Source: Pomphorhynchus laevis (Eukaryota > Acanthocephala > Palaeacanthocephala > Echinorhynchida > Pomphorhynchidae). Taken from it: DNA of 64,000 nucleotides. The translations under genes and the position numbers were made by a program. The notes below the pieces were generated by a model. The model did no database searches, was not told the origin of the DNA, and saw only the letters and a list, made by a program, of their open reading frames with translations. Below are positions 31,510-42,655 of this stretch, one piece after another. The stretch is from contig WNNJ02001986.1 in assembly GCA_012934845.2 (NCBI GenBank), forward strand, positions 1 through 64,000. Reading direction: 5' to 3'. Each line of letters opens with the position of its first letter. Positions within the stretch are counted from its first letter, which is position 1.

Positions 31510-31770
31510 ATAAAACTGATGCTAGACTTAGTGGTATATTCGAGAGTAAACCATTAACAACATCACAATGCGTAATATATGTCATGCCGTGTGCAGATTG
31601 TCAAAAGACTTACGCTGGACAAACTAAACAAGGCTAAAAAAGAGAACGTGTCAACATAAGTTCAACCTGAAGAACATCGATACATCTTCAGCAATATGCA
31701 ATCTTGTTATTGAAAGTGACCATAACATTGATTTTGAAAGGACTGACATCCTACATAAAGAAAAATAGTT
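31510..31770 (+). pseudogene. GIY-YIG endonuclease remnant of a Penelope-like element
   Basis: Reads DARLSGIFESKPLTTSQ and then CVIYVMPCADCQKTYAGQTK before a stop, then further C-terminal blocks (SDHNIDFERTDILHKE) in the next frame. It matches the VY..PC.DC...YIGQT core at 1851-2177. The YIG is YAG, and the arginine helix is damaged by a stop at about 31637. It is more divergent from PLE1 than the two PLE1 copies are from each other, so probably a different family. Confidence 0.7.
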
Positions 31771-31779
31771 ATGACGCAG

Positions 31780-32900
31780 GCTTGTCCTGAATCGTTGTAT
31801 CTAATTAACTTTCCTACAACGGAAGGGAACAAATCTATCTGGTCCTTAAAATTCCCTCCGCAAGATGTACACAAGGGTATGAGTAATAAACTGACTATAC
31901 ATATGGATAAGGTTGCCAGAATGAAATCAACTATTACTGATAGGGCCATAATACAAATTAATTTTATTTGATTAACGTGTTCTTCTTTTTTCAGATTGAA
32001 AAACCTGCCTTGCCTTAATCGCAATTGTATGTACCGGTATCACACATTCCGGATATTGGCAATTCCTTAACAATCCTTTATTCTCCTATGCTCTCTTTGA
32101 TTTCGACAATATTCTCTTTAAAATACATCTCGTATTCCTTTTTTTAGATTAAAAAGGACTGCTGGGTAGAAATATCTAATAATAAATAAAAAAATTTGAA
32201 TTTTCGGGGATGGTTCGCAATAAAAAAAAGTTACATAACTGAAAAGAAATGTATATTAAATTGTCTTAATTGTACATTTAAATGTAAACCTATACAATAT
32301 AATGTAAAGAGAAAATTATAGTCTATGATCCACAATAGACAATATAATTTATTTTCTATTTTAAAATCAAGCACAAATAAGCATACAATCAGAATGCAGA
32401 ATTTCTAGAATATTTCCTTTTCGAAACTGATGTTAAGCATTTGCCACATTTATTATTAAAATTTAAATCTTATTTACCTAATTTTATTTGTAGAAATACC
32501 TTTAATTAGTCGTTTAAAACTGTTTTTACAAGGACAAATTAAATTTTCAAATTGTTTGAAATTTGAACAATATTTCAGCAAAACTTTGATGTTATAATAA
32601 CTATAGCATTTATCTAATAAAAATTAAGCAATAAATATTAATCAATAATAAAATGGTCATGTTATATTATGTATGAAAATCTGATGATCACTTATTTTTC
32701 ATTTACTTATCTTTTATTTATTTTAATTACTTATTACAAGTTACAAATAAATATGATTAATTATCAAAAACAATCATTGAAAACTAAAATTTTTACTGGT
32801 CACTTTTTAGAATAAATAGGATCAATTATAACCTTAATGCACTATATTAATTGTTATTGTAGGTAACTTTAGTAATGCACGCAGACATCGAAAAAAACAG
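31780..32900. other. AT-rich spacer
   Basis: A minus-strand frame (31707-32024) includes a hydrophobic stretch, LICIMALSVIVDFILATLSI, but overlaps the PLE remnant and has no other support. Otherwise only A/T-rich sequence. Confidence 0.35.
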
Positions 32901-32906
32901 TTTTAG

Positions 32907-33073
32907 ACTATTTTGCTTTTAATTCTTGTCATAACGTTGATTTAAGTAATTTTAGAGGTATTAATGGTGTAACTGTAGTATTTTGTGCGTCATGTGACTT
33001 CAATGGCCATGTTGTCAATATTTTCTTTCTGAAATCAACATCCCAAGCATCCGACATGTCATCGTTTCATTAA
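32907..33073 (+). other. Exon-like open island
   Basis: A frame of 55 codons follows an acceptor-like CAGTTTTAG (32898-32906). It includes YFAFNSCHNVDLSNFRGING and VVFCASCDFNGHVVNIF, and stops at 33073. Its codon content is less A/T biased than the flanks. The product is not recognised. It could be a retroelement relic. Confidence 0.25.
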
Positions 33074-33079
33074 ATTAAC

Positions 33080-33590
33080 ATCAATTTACAGTACGATCGC
33101 ATGTTTGTTTAAAAATATTACATAAGATATTATATAATATTATAATTATACCATAATTAATATTATTAATATTAATTATATATTAATAATTAATATATAA
33201 ATGGTCATTATTATATAATATCTTATGTAAATGATCCTTATTATAATATATTTATTTTTTTAATTTTTTATTTTTTATCAAATTTACAGAAGTTGTACGC
33301 AAATTAAGCAGAGATAGTTGCTTGTTTGTATTTTATAACATGTTCACTTTTATATTAATAATATTAGTAATATTAGTTCACTTTTATTTAATAAAGAATC
33401 AATCAATATAAATAATATTATAATTAATATATAAATAATTATATAATTTATATGAATATATAATTAATATAATTAATAATATTTAGTTATTTTAATTAAA
33501 AATATTCTTTAATAGTTTCGAAGATTTTTAACCTTTTCTTAATTTACATCATTTAAACATTAAAGTCAATTATTATTTACTTATTAAAGC
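33080..33590. other. AT-rich spacer with palindromes
   Basis: ATAAGATATTATATAATATT (33122-33141) and its inverted form AATATCTTATGTAAATGATC flank alternating A/T sequence (33115-33240), a fold-back arm pair of about 55 bp. No gene. Confidence 0.5.
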
Positions 33591-33597
33591 CAATTAA

Positions 33598-33760
33598 GCC
33601 CGCGTGGCTGAATGGTGGAGGCGTGTACATTGCGAACTCTATGTAGGGAATCAAACCTAGCGCATGTACTCTCTCTATTGACTTCTCTGTAAGCACACGT
33701 CAAAGCCACAAGATCGGGTTGTCGAAAGACGTAGGGGCACCCGATGATGAAGCGGGACAA
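33598..33760 (+). ncRNA. tRNA-like structured RNA or SINE head
   Basis: Starts GCCCGCGTGGCTGAATGGTG, the layout of a tRNA(Ser/Leu) acceptor plus A box. TACAT/ATGTA (33627-33645) could be an anticodon stem over a 10-nt loop. TAGG/CCTA (about 33644-33659) is a T-arm-like hairpin. Downstream, ATCGGGT (33713-33719) pairs ACCCGAT (33739-33745) enclosing GTC-GAAA-GAC (33721-33730). CCCGC (33599-33603) can close on GCGGG (33752-33756). The oversized loop argues against a functional tRNA. Confidence 0.35.
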
Positions 33761-33761
33761 A

Positions 33762-33803
33762 TCTTCATTATTAATAATTAATATTAATGAAGAGATTTAA
33801 ATT
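33762..33803. repeat. Short palindrome
   Basis: AAATCTTCATTATTAATA and TATTAATGAAGAGATTT form a hairpin directly 3' of the tRNA-like sequence. Terminator or fold-back of unknown role. Confidence 0.5.
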
Positions 33804-34227
33804 AACGCTTGATAAAATACTTTAAATCAAATGTTTCCATTCATGTCTGGTCACTCTTTATTACTCTTATTTTCTTTTTAATCAAATCATTAAAACAGAA
33901 AACCAACACAACTGGTTTAATGCTTCATTAACCTAGTATGTGTCTCTATGCTTGTCTCTTTATCCAAATATCTTTAGCGGCTATAGTTGTGGAAATATTT
34001 TCATAACCGATCTACTCGAATGTCAGCGCAATTAGACAACTACCTCGACATTTTTATCGAATTAATCGGGCTAGAATGGGGAAATGGGCCGTAATAAAAA
34101 CTATACCGTATACCAGCGGTTTCTAAAATTTACGCTACCACGTTTCCTAAATAAAGGAAAGCAATCTCCCGAACCTTCCATGAGGAGCTCTCAGCTTGAA
34201 TACCACTGCAGTAGACAGCAACTTTGT

Positions 34228-34640
34228 ACAGTTTTTAATTTACACTAGTTCAGTGCTTATGAATCATAAAGATCAATATGAAAAAATTCGATTCGATTTC
34301 ATTATATCTTCCTTATCAGCTTGGATATCTTGGAGAAGACATGGAATTTGCTACTCGTAGCTACTTTTTAAGTATTAATCTGACCCGATATTTGTTTTTC
34401 CCGATATTTGTTGTGGTCATGTAAGCGTGCGCTGGCACGCATTTGCCACGTTAAAATAAATCCTTTTTTAACAGTGCTGAAAAGCCCGTTTCGCCTAAAT
34501 ACGTTGTCACAAATGGTAAAAAGACTAGCATTGCTTTGGAATTCACACATTCCACTAATATACACTAGTTCAGTGGATACTAGTCACAAAGATCAAGATG
34601 AAAAAATTCAGTGGATCCTTGATTTCATTATGTCGTCATT
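34228..34640 (+). repeat. Diverged direct repeat around the CR1-like 3' hairpin
   Basis: TACACTAGTTCAGTG...AAAGATCA(A/T)...ATGAAAAAATTC occurs at 34243-34290 and again at 34560-34609. The interval holds a copy of the CR1-like 3' hairpin block (34410-34456). Probably two insertions of one unnamed element. Confidence 0.55.
34410..34456 (+). other. Second copy of the CR1-like 3' hairpin block
   Basis: GCGTGC (34425-34430) pairs with GCACGC (34435-34440). It is nearly identical to 4245-4292 (loop GCTG for GCAG). The RT-coding part is not attached, so this is a 3'-end fragment or a different element using the same tail. Confidence 0.6.
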
Positions 34641-34773
34641 TTCCGTAATATTTTCTTTATACTAGCATATTAAATCAGATTAAAAAACCTTTGATATTTT
34701 GCAAATATAAGCAATTAAAAGCTATTTATATAAAAATACGAGAACATTTAAAATATGTATTAAAAACTTTTAG

Positions 34774-34992
34774 GCTTCAAATGAGTTGAAGTTAGAATAT
34801 TCGTTAAATTCGTGGTTGTTTGCTGTTAAAGTCAGAAATATATCTCATGCGTTTCAGTTTCAAGCAGCATTGGGTTATTGTCCATTATCCTCACAAGTAT
34901 TCGTTCCAAGTAATTGTTTACATTGTCAAGATGATGCTCTTTTGCGTGCAGTTTACTGGCTAAATCTGATATTAGATTCAAAAGTTCCTTAA
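34774..34992 (+). other. Possible terminal exon, unknown protein
   Basis: After AAAAACTTTTAG (34762-34773) a frame of 72 codons plus stop runs to 34992: ASNELKLEYSLNSWLFAVKV, ALGYCPLSSQVFVPSN, CLHCQDDALL and a tail ending LDSKVP. It is free of stops and has a CxxC-like HCQDD segment. The frame fits an internal or terminal exon in phase 0. I do not recognise the family and no partner exon is evident. Confidence 0.33.
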
Positions 34993-35234
34993 ATCAAGAT
35001 AAAATTGGTATATAATAACTTGACTGGGTATCTGGCATATAAATGATCACAATGATTACATAATTAGTAAAGACCTGATCATTGTACACATATTATTAAC
35101 ACAAATGTGATTATCGATAGTAATTTCAACTATCCGGAGAGAACAAGGAAGTCAATATAGGATGTTATATATATCCTGCTAGTCCAGCAAATACATCCCT
35201 AGTTAAAAATTACACCAGAATATGTAATAAACGC

Positions 35235-35370
35235 GTTTAATGATGACAACCTGTATCTATTCGTAGATATTGATTTTCCTGACAATAAACGTCAGATTAT
35301 GTAAGATTTGATTTTACTGCTAAAAACATTTATTTATCCGTGGATATTGATTTTCCGGACGATAAACGAT
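35235..35370 (+). repeat. Duplicated coding-like block (VDIDFPD)
   Basis: Two versions of about 40 bp, TTCGTAGATATTGATTTTCC (35258 region) and CCGTGGATATTGATTTTCCG (35338 region), both reading VDIDFP(D)(N/D)KR. An old tandem duplication in what may have been coding sequence. Both frames close within 25 to 60 codons. Confidence 0.45.
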
Positions 35371-35439
35371 TTATGACAATGCACAATGCATTCTACGGTG
35401 ATAGTTTATTTTTTAATTTTACGTTTATAAATTTTATCA

Positions 35440-36205
35440 TAGGGTTTGCCGATCATAATGAGCAATTCAACAATCGAAATGAGGCATACACCGATCAATA
35501 TGAGACATGCACCTATCATAACGAGTCATGAATCGATCAAAATGAGATACATGTAAATGATTAACATTTTAAACATGGTTGAAAACTTAATCTTCCGAAC
35601 TTTTTTGAAAACGTTTTCATATTTGCAATGATTTATTTTTCAAACTATTTAATTTCTTTAATAGCATATCAACATATTTATAAAAAATTTCCTCTATCTG
35701 TTTACGTTTATTGGGAAAGCCTGTAGCTGAAAGTGCGAGAACACTTTTGTTAAATTAGCAATTAGTTTGTAAGATTCTTAAACGTTTTAATTCTACAAGA
35801 TGAAATGCTTTCATGCGAAAATGAGGCGATTTGCGTTTAAAATTGTCTGATAACTATAAAGTAAATATAAAAAATAATATTATTACTGAAAAAAATTAAT
35901 AATAATATTATTAGCATCCGATTGCCTCCGAAAGACTATCGGACTCCAGCTTGCGCGTTGAATATCGATGTGTATCCGCGGCCCACGCTCAGCGAAGAAC
36001 AGGCCGTCGTTTGATAGGCATAGATAAATAAGAAGTTACAACATATACTGGCAATTTTAATTTTAGTTATTTGAATAATTTTTTACCTTTGAAAAAAATA
36101 TTAGTAATAATAATCTTATTGCTAATAATATGTCTCATCATGATCGGTGTATGTCTCATTATGATTGATCTGTCTCATTATGATCGGCAAACACTATAAA
36201 TTACA
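35440..36205. repeat. Fold-back repeat around a GC-rich island
   Basis: The left arm contains tandem CCGATCATAATGAG / CCGATCAATATGAGACAT units (35450-35560). The right arm (36115-36200) contains CTCATCATGATCGG / CTCATTATGATCGGCAAAC in inverted orientation. Inner ATTAATAATAATATTATTAG (about 35895-35914) is mirrored by CTAATAATA(36122). The arms enclose the island at 35913-36014. Confidence 0.6.
35913..36014 (+). other. GC-rich open island
   Basis: About 100 bp much richer in G+C than anything nearby. It reads open on both strands: plus SIRLPPKDYRTPACALNIDV and YPRPTLSEEQAVV then stop. AG precedes it at 35911-35914. TCCGA/TCGGA can form a hairpin at its start. It could be a captured exon or the cargo of the surrounding fold-back element. 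No homology recognised. Confidence 0.35.
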
Positions 36206-36534
36206 CCAAATATGCTAGCAGTAGTAGTGGTTTGATACTATGAATAAATTACAATGATCTCAATGTAATTTAAAACGATATCCATATAGTGTAATTTTTA
36301 GTAAAACTAATATTGGCGATATATTTAGTATTAGATCAGCTAACTGAGTATACACATTTAATATTATTTATAATGAAAAAATATTGCTAAATAAAATTCA
36401 AATAATTGAATAATTATAAATAATTGATAACTGTTATATAAGATTTTATATAATTTATATAAAAAATGAAAAATAATAAAAATGATGACCGAGTAAAGCC
36501 ATTATAACATAAATTTATGAAACATCATATAAAT

Positions 36535-36605
36535 CAGGGTTTCTTAACATTTGGCTCATGATCCACCAGGTGGGTCACGGAAGGAGTTTTTGTGTCACGA
36601 ACATT
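36535..36605 (+). mobile_element. hAT-like transposon terminus
   Basis: CAGGGTTTCTTAACATTTGG followed by CTCATGATCCACCAGGTGGG resembles the CAGGGGTTCTTAAC...CGACCCACCAGGTGGGTCGCG ends of hAT-superfamily non-autonomous elements. The matching right terminus is not visible in the window, so the copy is truncated or decayed. Confidence 0.4.
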
Positions 36606-36840
36606 CTACTCGGTGAAATATTCAAATGAAATGAAAGATTTTTTCTCCTATATTGATAATTTCAGATTGTTCATATCATCATGATGTCAAGGAGTAAGAG
36701 ATGCTGGAAATACGAATTTGTAAAATACGGTATCGCTAATGTAAGGAAATATCGCTAATGTAAGGAAACAGGTCTTCATGACTCTCTTTCGCATTTTCGT
36801 ATATTGTCTAATCCGCCGTTGGTGTCATCGGAGAAATCTG

Positions 36841-36864
36841 AGATAGTCTATAAAAAGACTATCT
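36841..36864 (+). other. Perfect 8-bp hairpin
   Basis: AGATAGTC-TATAAAAA-GACTATCT. Lies within a less A/T-rich stretch (36780-36960) of unknown nature, possibly the interior of the hAT-like element. Confidence 0.45.
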
Positions 36865-37079
36865 ACGGCTGATGCAATCCGGCCTATTATTTAGCCGTTG
36901 ATCGACGAACGTCGAACATACGTTGCATGGGCCGCTCCATGAACAGGCTAATTGGCAATAGGTGATAGTTTAATACTTAATCGACTGACATCCACTGCTT
37001 TTGGTTGTAAATTTATGGTACCGGTTTCTAACATTCATTTCTAAACGGGTTTCTCTTACTGTTGATCAATTTATGATGT

Positions 37080-38580
37080 TATTCGCATGTTTTCTGTTCA
37101 TAATGTGATTAATGAGCTTAAGAAGCCCAAATTATCTGGTTATATCTGTCCTGATCTCCTTTCACTAATATACTTGAAGAATCTTGCCGTGTTATCACCG
37201 TTCTTTTGTATTGGATCTTTATTGATTCTAGCTATCTTGGTCGAGTTCAGAATGTGTGGAAATGCTATATCATAAGGCCGTTATACAAAAGAGGGAATCG
37301 ATGTTTTATGGAAAGTTAAAGACATGTGAGTTTGACTTGTGTATCTTGCCTATATTTGAGAAGATATTGTGTCTTATAATCAGCAACTACCTAGATACTA
37401 ATAGGTTATTGTTCCATAATAAACGGCTTCCGTACAAATAACTCGACTGTGACGAATCTTTTGATATCCAGGAAAGTTGGGGTTACCTTGTAGATGAAAG
37501 ATGCAATGTCGACGTTGTATTTTTTTTATTTCTTGAACGCTTTTGACTTTGTTCGTCATGATATATTGATTCTTAAAATGCATGCATTGAATATCGATCC
37601 TATTATTCGCTGGGTAGGTGATTTCATATCATACCGCTCGTATCAAGTAAGGGTTAATTGTATTTTCTCTAATTGATACCCCGTTTATGCTGGCGTCCCT
37701 CAAGGTTTGGTATTGGGTCCACTGCTATTCTGTATTTATGTGAACGATTTACCTGGTATCCTGAGTTCAGATTCACTTTTGTATGTGGATGATTTTAAAA
37801 TTTGTCGGGCAATTAGGTCGAATTTAGATATGTATATCATCCAATCAGGTATTAACAGCGTTTCTAAGTGGACATGCTCCAACGGCTTGTTTATCAATGT
37901 ATCGAAGTGTGTTTGCATGCTTATACGTTCACGTGATGATGCTCCTGAGACAACATATCATCTAGGTGGTTAGTTCATCGAAATAATTTCACATGTAAAA
38001 GATCTCGCTATATGGATCGCTAAAGATTTGTCTACTCGCTGACACACTGATTATGTATGTGCCAAATCTATGCGTATGCTAGGTCTGATTCGCCGAACGT
38101 TTAGTTTTCTGAATTCCTGGTCATTTACATAACTTGCAAATGCATTAATTATCAGTTATTTACTGTATGTATCTTAATGTTCATATCCTAAAACGGTTGA
38201 TGAGTCAACTCGACTTAAAATGTACTGCGTCGAGCAATAATGTTCGTTCATTCGGTAAGAGTTCTTCCATATGGGGGCATACTCAAAGCTTTTGGTGTGC
38301 TTTGTGTACGCAATCTTCGCGATTTGCGAGATATGTGCTTGACGTGGGAGATATTTCACAAAGAACATCACGTTCTGCGTAGACTGTTGAATATTCGATC
38401 TACCCGAACTTTCCGGGGCTATTCCCTTTATTTCAGTCGTCGCCGAATTGTTCGGACCAATTCAATTTGGACAAAGAATTGTGAATCCATTAATCGTTTG
38501 AGCGAGCAGACTGTTAGTTCAGCTTCACATAAACTATTCAAACGGCGAATTATTTCAAGTTTTGATTGATCTTTTCTTTC
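37080..38580 (+). mobile_element. Jockey/CR1-like non-LTR retrotransposon, group 4, 5'-truncated
   Basis: Pre-RT at 37087-37275 (AINELKKPKLSGYICPDLLS), then VEFRMCGNAI and IIRPLYKRGN in other phases. The palm is at 37494-37973, the post-palm (VKDLAIWIAKDLSTR) near 37990 and the C-terminal region (VLDVGDIS..RS, YSLYFSRRRIVR) at 38160-38570, stopping at 38567-38569. Sequence is distinct from groups 1-3. Truncated before the endonuclease. Confidence 0.75.
37494..37973 (+). pseudogene. Group 4 reverse transcriptase palm
   Basis: Frame 37494-37676 has motif A (STLYFFYFLNAFDFVRHDIL) and the IIRWVGDFISYRSYQVRV segment. A stop at 37674-37676 separates it from 37707-37973 with motif B (GLVLGPLLFCIYVNDLPGIL), motif C (LLYVDDFKICRAI) and GLFINVSKCVCMLI. 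Ala to Val in YADD. Only one in-frame stop and one frameshift, so it is a relatively young pseudogene. Confidence 0.8.
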
Positions 38581-38599
38581 TTTCATAATGTACAGTGTG

Positions 38600-39440
38600 C
38601 AACTTTAAGCCATCCTCGTAATGTTGTCGACAAAATAAATACGACAAAATAGTCAAAATATTAGAGATGGAGTTATGATTTAATTTATAGGATTTTGACC
38701 GTCACTAAAGTCGACAAAACTCCATTGAGGTCAATACAAGAGATACATTCTTAATAGTGGAATGTCTCAAATACTATCCTAGTATTCAACAAACAAAACA
38801 AGTTTCGTCTACAGGACCGAAATTTAAACGAAAATAAAACTGATTTATTACATATTCCCCAAACTGAGTAAACAGGGAATTTTCACAAAATAAATATTAG
38901 ACACTGATATTTGGATAGGTTTCTTCTGTTTAAAGTATGGATTCTTGCTGACTTTTGCTCATGGTATATCCAAGAATTGTTGGAATATTGCAATTGATTG
39001 TCTGCGATCAGCGATTTATTTATGGAAATAATTATCCTTTATCCATATTCAACATAAATAACTTCTATGAAAATGATTATAGAAAGATTACAAAAATAAA
39101 ATTATACGAATGATTAAAAATTATATTCAAACTAATGGAATTTTTAATAAATTAATGCAATCAATTACACTTATGTTATTATTCATTTTATAAAATAAAA
39201 TAATAAAATAAAATAATGATTTACTATTATTAATAATTATTAACTATTTATTTTAATAAATTAAAATAAATGAATAATGAATTAATAATTAATAATGAAT
39301 TAAATAATCATTCAAAACTAATTATTTAAACTAGCATGTACAACAAAATGCTATAAAGCAATTACTTACATAATTTACAGTATTTGTTAATCTATTTTTT
39401 ATTTTTGATGAGAAAGCATATCTATAATCTTAAATCAGAA
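38600..39440. other. AT-rich spacer
   Basis: No gene recognised. TTTATAAAATAAAATAATAA (about 39187) is a simple A/T repeat. Confidence 0.4.
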
Positions 39441-39445
39441 ACATA

Positions 39446-39759
39446 TTACTTGTGAATTGAAAATAGGGTTAAAATACTTGATTGTTTTTTAACTGAATCG
39501 AGGATATCCGTTAATTTAATAAATCGTTCTTCGGTTTGAGTTGATGCATCACAAAATGGATTAATGAATGATTGAGAAAAGTTTAGGTTTAAAAATGGAT
39601 CCCTTTCTATTTCAAAAGAATCAGCCATTCGATCAATGCCACGTTTACATTCTGGCAATTTAAAATTTACCGATACGTGACTTTGGCCGCTTTCATTGGT
39701 GCTACTACATTGTAGATTCGATTTGCATGGCGGTATTTTAAAATTACTGTCTTTGGTAT
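39446..39759 (-). CDS. Terminal exon of an unrecognised minus-strand gene
   Basis: A stop-free island of 104 codons plus two leading bases. It follows an acceptor (TTATACTTTAG, 39760 upward) and ends at TGA/TAA on 39446. It reads FKIPPCKSNLQCSSTNESGQ, VNFKLPECKRGIDRMADSFE, FLNLNFSQSFINPFCDASTQ and a helical tail. Composition (Cys, Ser, Asn, mixed charges) is that of real coding sequence and clearly unlike the A/T flanks. The two leading bases match the single base left by the exon at 42998-43066, so the exons can join in frame. Function unknown. Confidence 0.5.
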
Positions 39760-39769
39760 CTAAAGTATA

Positions 39770-41545
39770 AATTTTTTGATGTAAATAAAAATATAAATTT
39801 AAATATAAATTTATAAATACAAATTATTTATAAATAATTTATTAATTATATTTTATATTATTAATTAGTAATTTATATTTTCTAAAATATAAATTTTTTG
39901 AATTATGAGGCTATTGAAGTGACATTAATAAATCAAGGATCAATAATAAAATGATAAATTTCGGTATATTCAATGTATTGTGGTCGTATAAAATGTATTC
40001 AAATATTTCAAATATCTTGATTTAAATATACGATCCACCATTAATAATTATTAATTAGTTAAAGTTATAAAATTTAAACTTACAAAATAGCCATAAATTA
40101 AAAAACAGTCATACTGTTACTTCAACTATAATTAAATCATCAATATAATCGATATCCGTGACATTCGGGTAGTTTCAAGAAATTTTCTATCTTAACAGAT
40201 GGCATTTCTAGCAATAATTTTATATTTGAGTTTTGTAATATAAATCTTTCAAATTGCAGTAATAACTTTTTAAAACTTATAAAACTATATTAGACTGTGT
40301 AATAACTTCTTGAACATAAATGCATTGAGGACATGCAAAAGCAAATAAAAATAAAACCAAAATCTAAAATAATGATACCATTTATACCAGCTAAAAAATC
40401 ACTTCAACTCTAACTATTTAATGATTTAATGAATACCATGACCTTTAAAATATAAAACTCCTTGCTATTGATTCAAATGTATTTACAAAAATCTAAAAAC
40501 TTAGTGATTATTCTAAATAGTATCGTTTATAAATCATGTTTATATTTATTATTCCTTTAAGCAAAATATAAAATTGAGTATTAAAAAATCATGACTGTTA
40601 ATAATTATTAATTGTACTTGTTTCGAATACAAAACTTGTTGTCGCGGATTGAAAAATTTATGATACAAAAAATCTTTTCATTATTGCAAAATTTTGGCAT
40701 TTACTACAACGTAAAATGCGTGCTTGCTTGAGAAAAACAAGTCAGAAGCTCCCAACAAGTAAATAGTTTTAAATTATTAACAGCATTATCTCTTTTTTTA
40801 TGACAGATGACATATTTTTTAAATTTGAAATGCTTTATTGCTTTTTGAATAAAAAATGAAATAAATGCTAAAATAAGCAACAAGTCGAAATATAATTGAT
40901 AAATGTAATTAATCAATTAATTAGTATTAATTTGACATGAACATGTCAATATAAATTAACAAATATGGATATGCATTTGAAACTAGTTGCCTGTATAATT
41001 TATTATAAAAAATCTTGAATTTTCTTAAGAAATAATTATAAATTTTTATTGTTTAATAATTTTATTGAAAGACTTATATAATTAGTGATAATTTAAATTA
41101 TAATAACTTAAACCAATAGATACAAAATAAATTAATACCTATATTTGGTATTGATTTCAATAATGTTATTGATCTACAAGGGTAAGCAATAACTAGTGAA
41201 ATATAAAAATAAACTTGTGTTTTGATTGTTTCTGTTCCTGAATTTTTTATTGATATCCAATAGACAATTGTGTATATTGACAAACAGACACAAATGATTT
41301 AATACTTATTTTTTTTATCATTTATATCAATAATGTTATTGATTAAAAATAAATGATTTTAATTCATTAAATTTGGAATTTGATGCAAGATCGTCAAAAC
41401 ATAAATTCATTTTTATATTTCGCTAGCTGTTTAAATAAGATATTTCTTCTCTTTAAAGAAGATATTTGTAATTATAGTTTCTAATGTTAATAAATGTGCA
41501 ATAGGCATTAATATTATTAATAGTTGATAATAATCCATTTATTTA
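39770..41545. other. AT-rich intron or intergenic sequence
   Basis: Very A/T-rich, no convincing frame. If the exons at 39.4 and 43.0 kb belong together this is their intron. Confidence 0.4.
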
Positions 41546-41547
41546 TA

Positions 41548-41735
41548 AAGAATTATTATAGATGGATCAAAGAAGAGAGAAGAGTTTTTGATATTTCGCA
41601 AGCTTCTGTTAGCATCTTCAGAAAATTACTTTTTTCTGTAGTAATTTTTTAGTAATTTTCTGAAGATGCTCACAGATGTTAGCGAAATATCAATAAAAAA
41701 TTCCCTATTTTCTTTGATTCAGCTATAATAATTTA
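41548..41735. mobile_element. Palindromic MITE, copy 3
   Basis: Arms AATTATTATAGATGGATCAA and TTTGATTCAGCTATAATAAT with inner TCTGTTAGCATCTTCAGAAA / TTTTCTGAAGATGCTCACAG. The same family as copies 1 and 2, here with a longer central TTACTTTTTTCTGTAGTAAT loop. Confidence 0.83.
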
Positions 41736-42608
41736 AGCATTAATATATTAATGGCTAAAGGTTTTAACTTTAAGCATTAATTTATTAATATACAATATAA
41801 TATAAATAATATAATATATCTAATATATAAAATATACATATTATATATTAATGTAATAATATAAAGTATTATAATACATGATAATTTATCAACTAATCGA
41901 TTAATAAAAATAATGAATTATAAAAATTATTTTTAAAATTAATTATTTTAAATTCAAAAATTTATATTTAACATTAAAGATATTGTCCAAACTTCCAAAA
42001 GATACCGATAAAATAAAATTATTAAATAGTAAATTTGATACCAACGTATTATAAGATGCATAAATTGATGGTTTATTTATTAAAAAGCATTTGTTTATTA
42101 TAAATTATAATAATTTTTATTATATAGCAAATGATGTTGCTAGCAGCAGCTAGTGAAATAAAACATAAATTTTCGTTTTGAATGTTCCTACTCCAGAATT
42201 CCGTTTATTTTATTGATATTCCTTACAATTAACAAAATTTATATTTATGATTGTTGCGCTACGATTAGAACGAATAAATTAACTAGATTAATCAACTAAT
42301 ATTTAATTATAACATATCGAATGTCGTACAGTTATCAATTTACATTTATAATTTTCCTAGTTGATATGTTTACCTTAAACTTAAATTGATAAATAGAAAT
42401 AAAATTATGCTTACTCTCTATTATCAATATTTTGATTCAATTTTGCAAAGCATTTAATAGCAATTCATAAAATGCAATTATTAAACGAATATATAAATTA
42501 ATTTACAAAAATCATGATAATTAAATTTTAATTATAATTGCATGTATCTACCACAATAAAAACAAAAATTAGTAAAAAATCTTGTTATGCAACGTTGATA
42601 TTCGTTCA

Positions 42609-42655
42609 TCAGATGAAGAAATTGCGTTTTGTATTCCCGGTGATGGTAGCATTAG
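42609..42655 (-). other. Possible alternative terminal mini-exon
   Basis: After TTTATTTTACCAG (acceptor) on the minus strand the frame NATITGNTKRNFFI then TGA follows. It would complete the codon left by 42998-43066 (two leading bases CT). Very short; could be chance. Confidence 0.22.

Noticed and set aside
31388-31585. Minus-strand 65-codon frame
   Set aside because: Antisense to the PLE GIY-YIG remnant, whose plus-strand reading is recognisable.
31707-32024. Minus-strand membrane protein gene
   Set aside because: Overlaps the GIY-YIG remnant on the plus strand and consists of one hydrophobic run in A/T-rich DNA; no start context or homologue evident.
33598-33670. Functional tRNA gene
   Set aside because: Anticodon loop would be 10 nt and the T-arm loop sequence is not TTCAAAT; the acceptor 3' strand is not found at the right distance.
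35913-36014. 28S rRNA fragment in the GC-rich island
   Set aside because: GAAAGACTATCGG superficially resembles a 28S motif, but the neighbouring bases do not fit the rRNA sequence I know.
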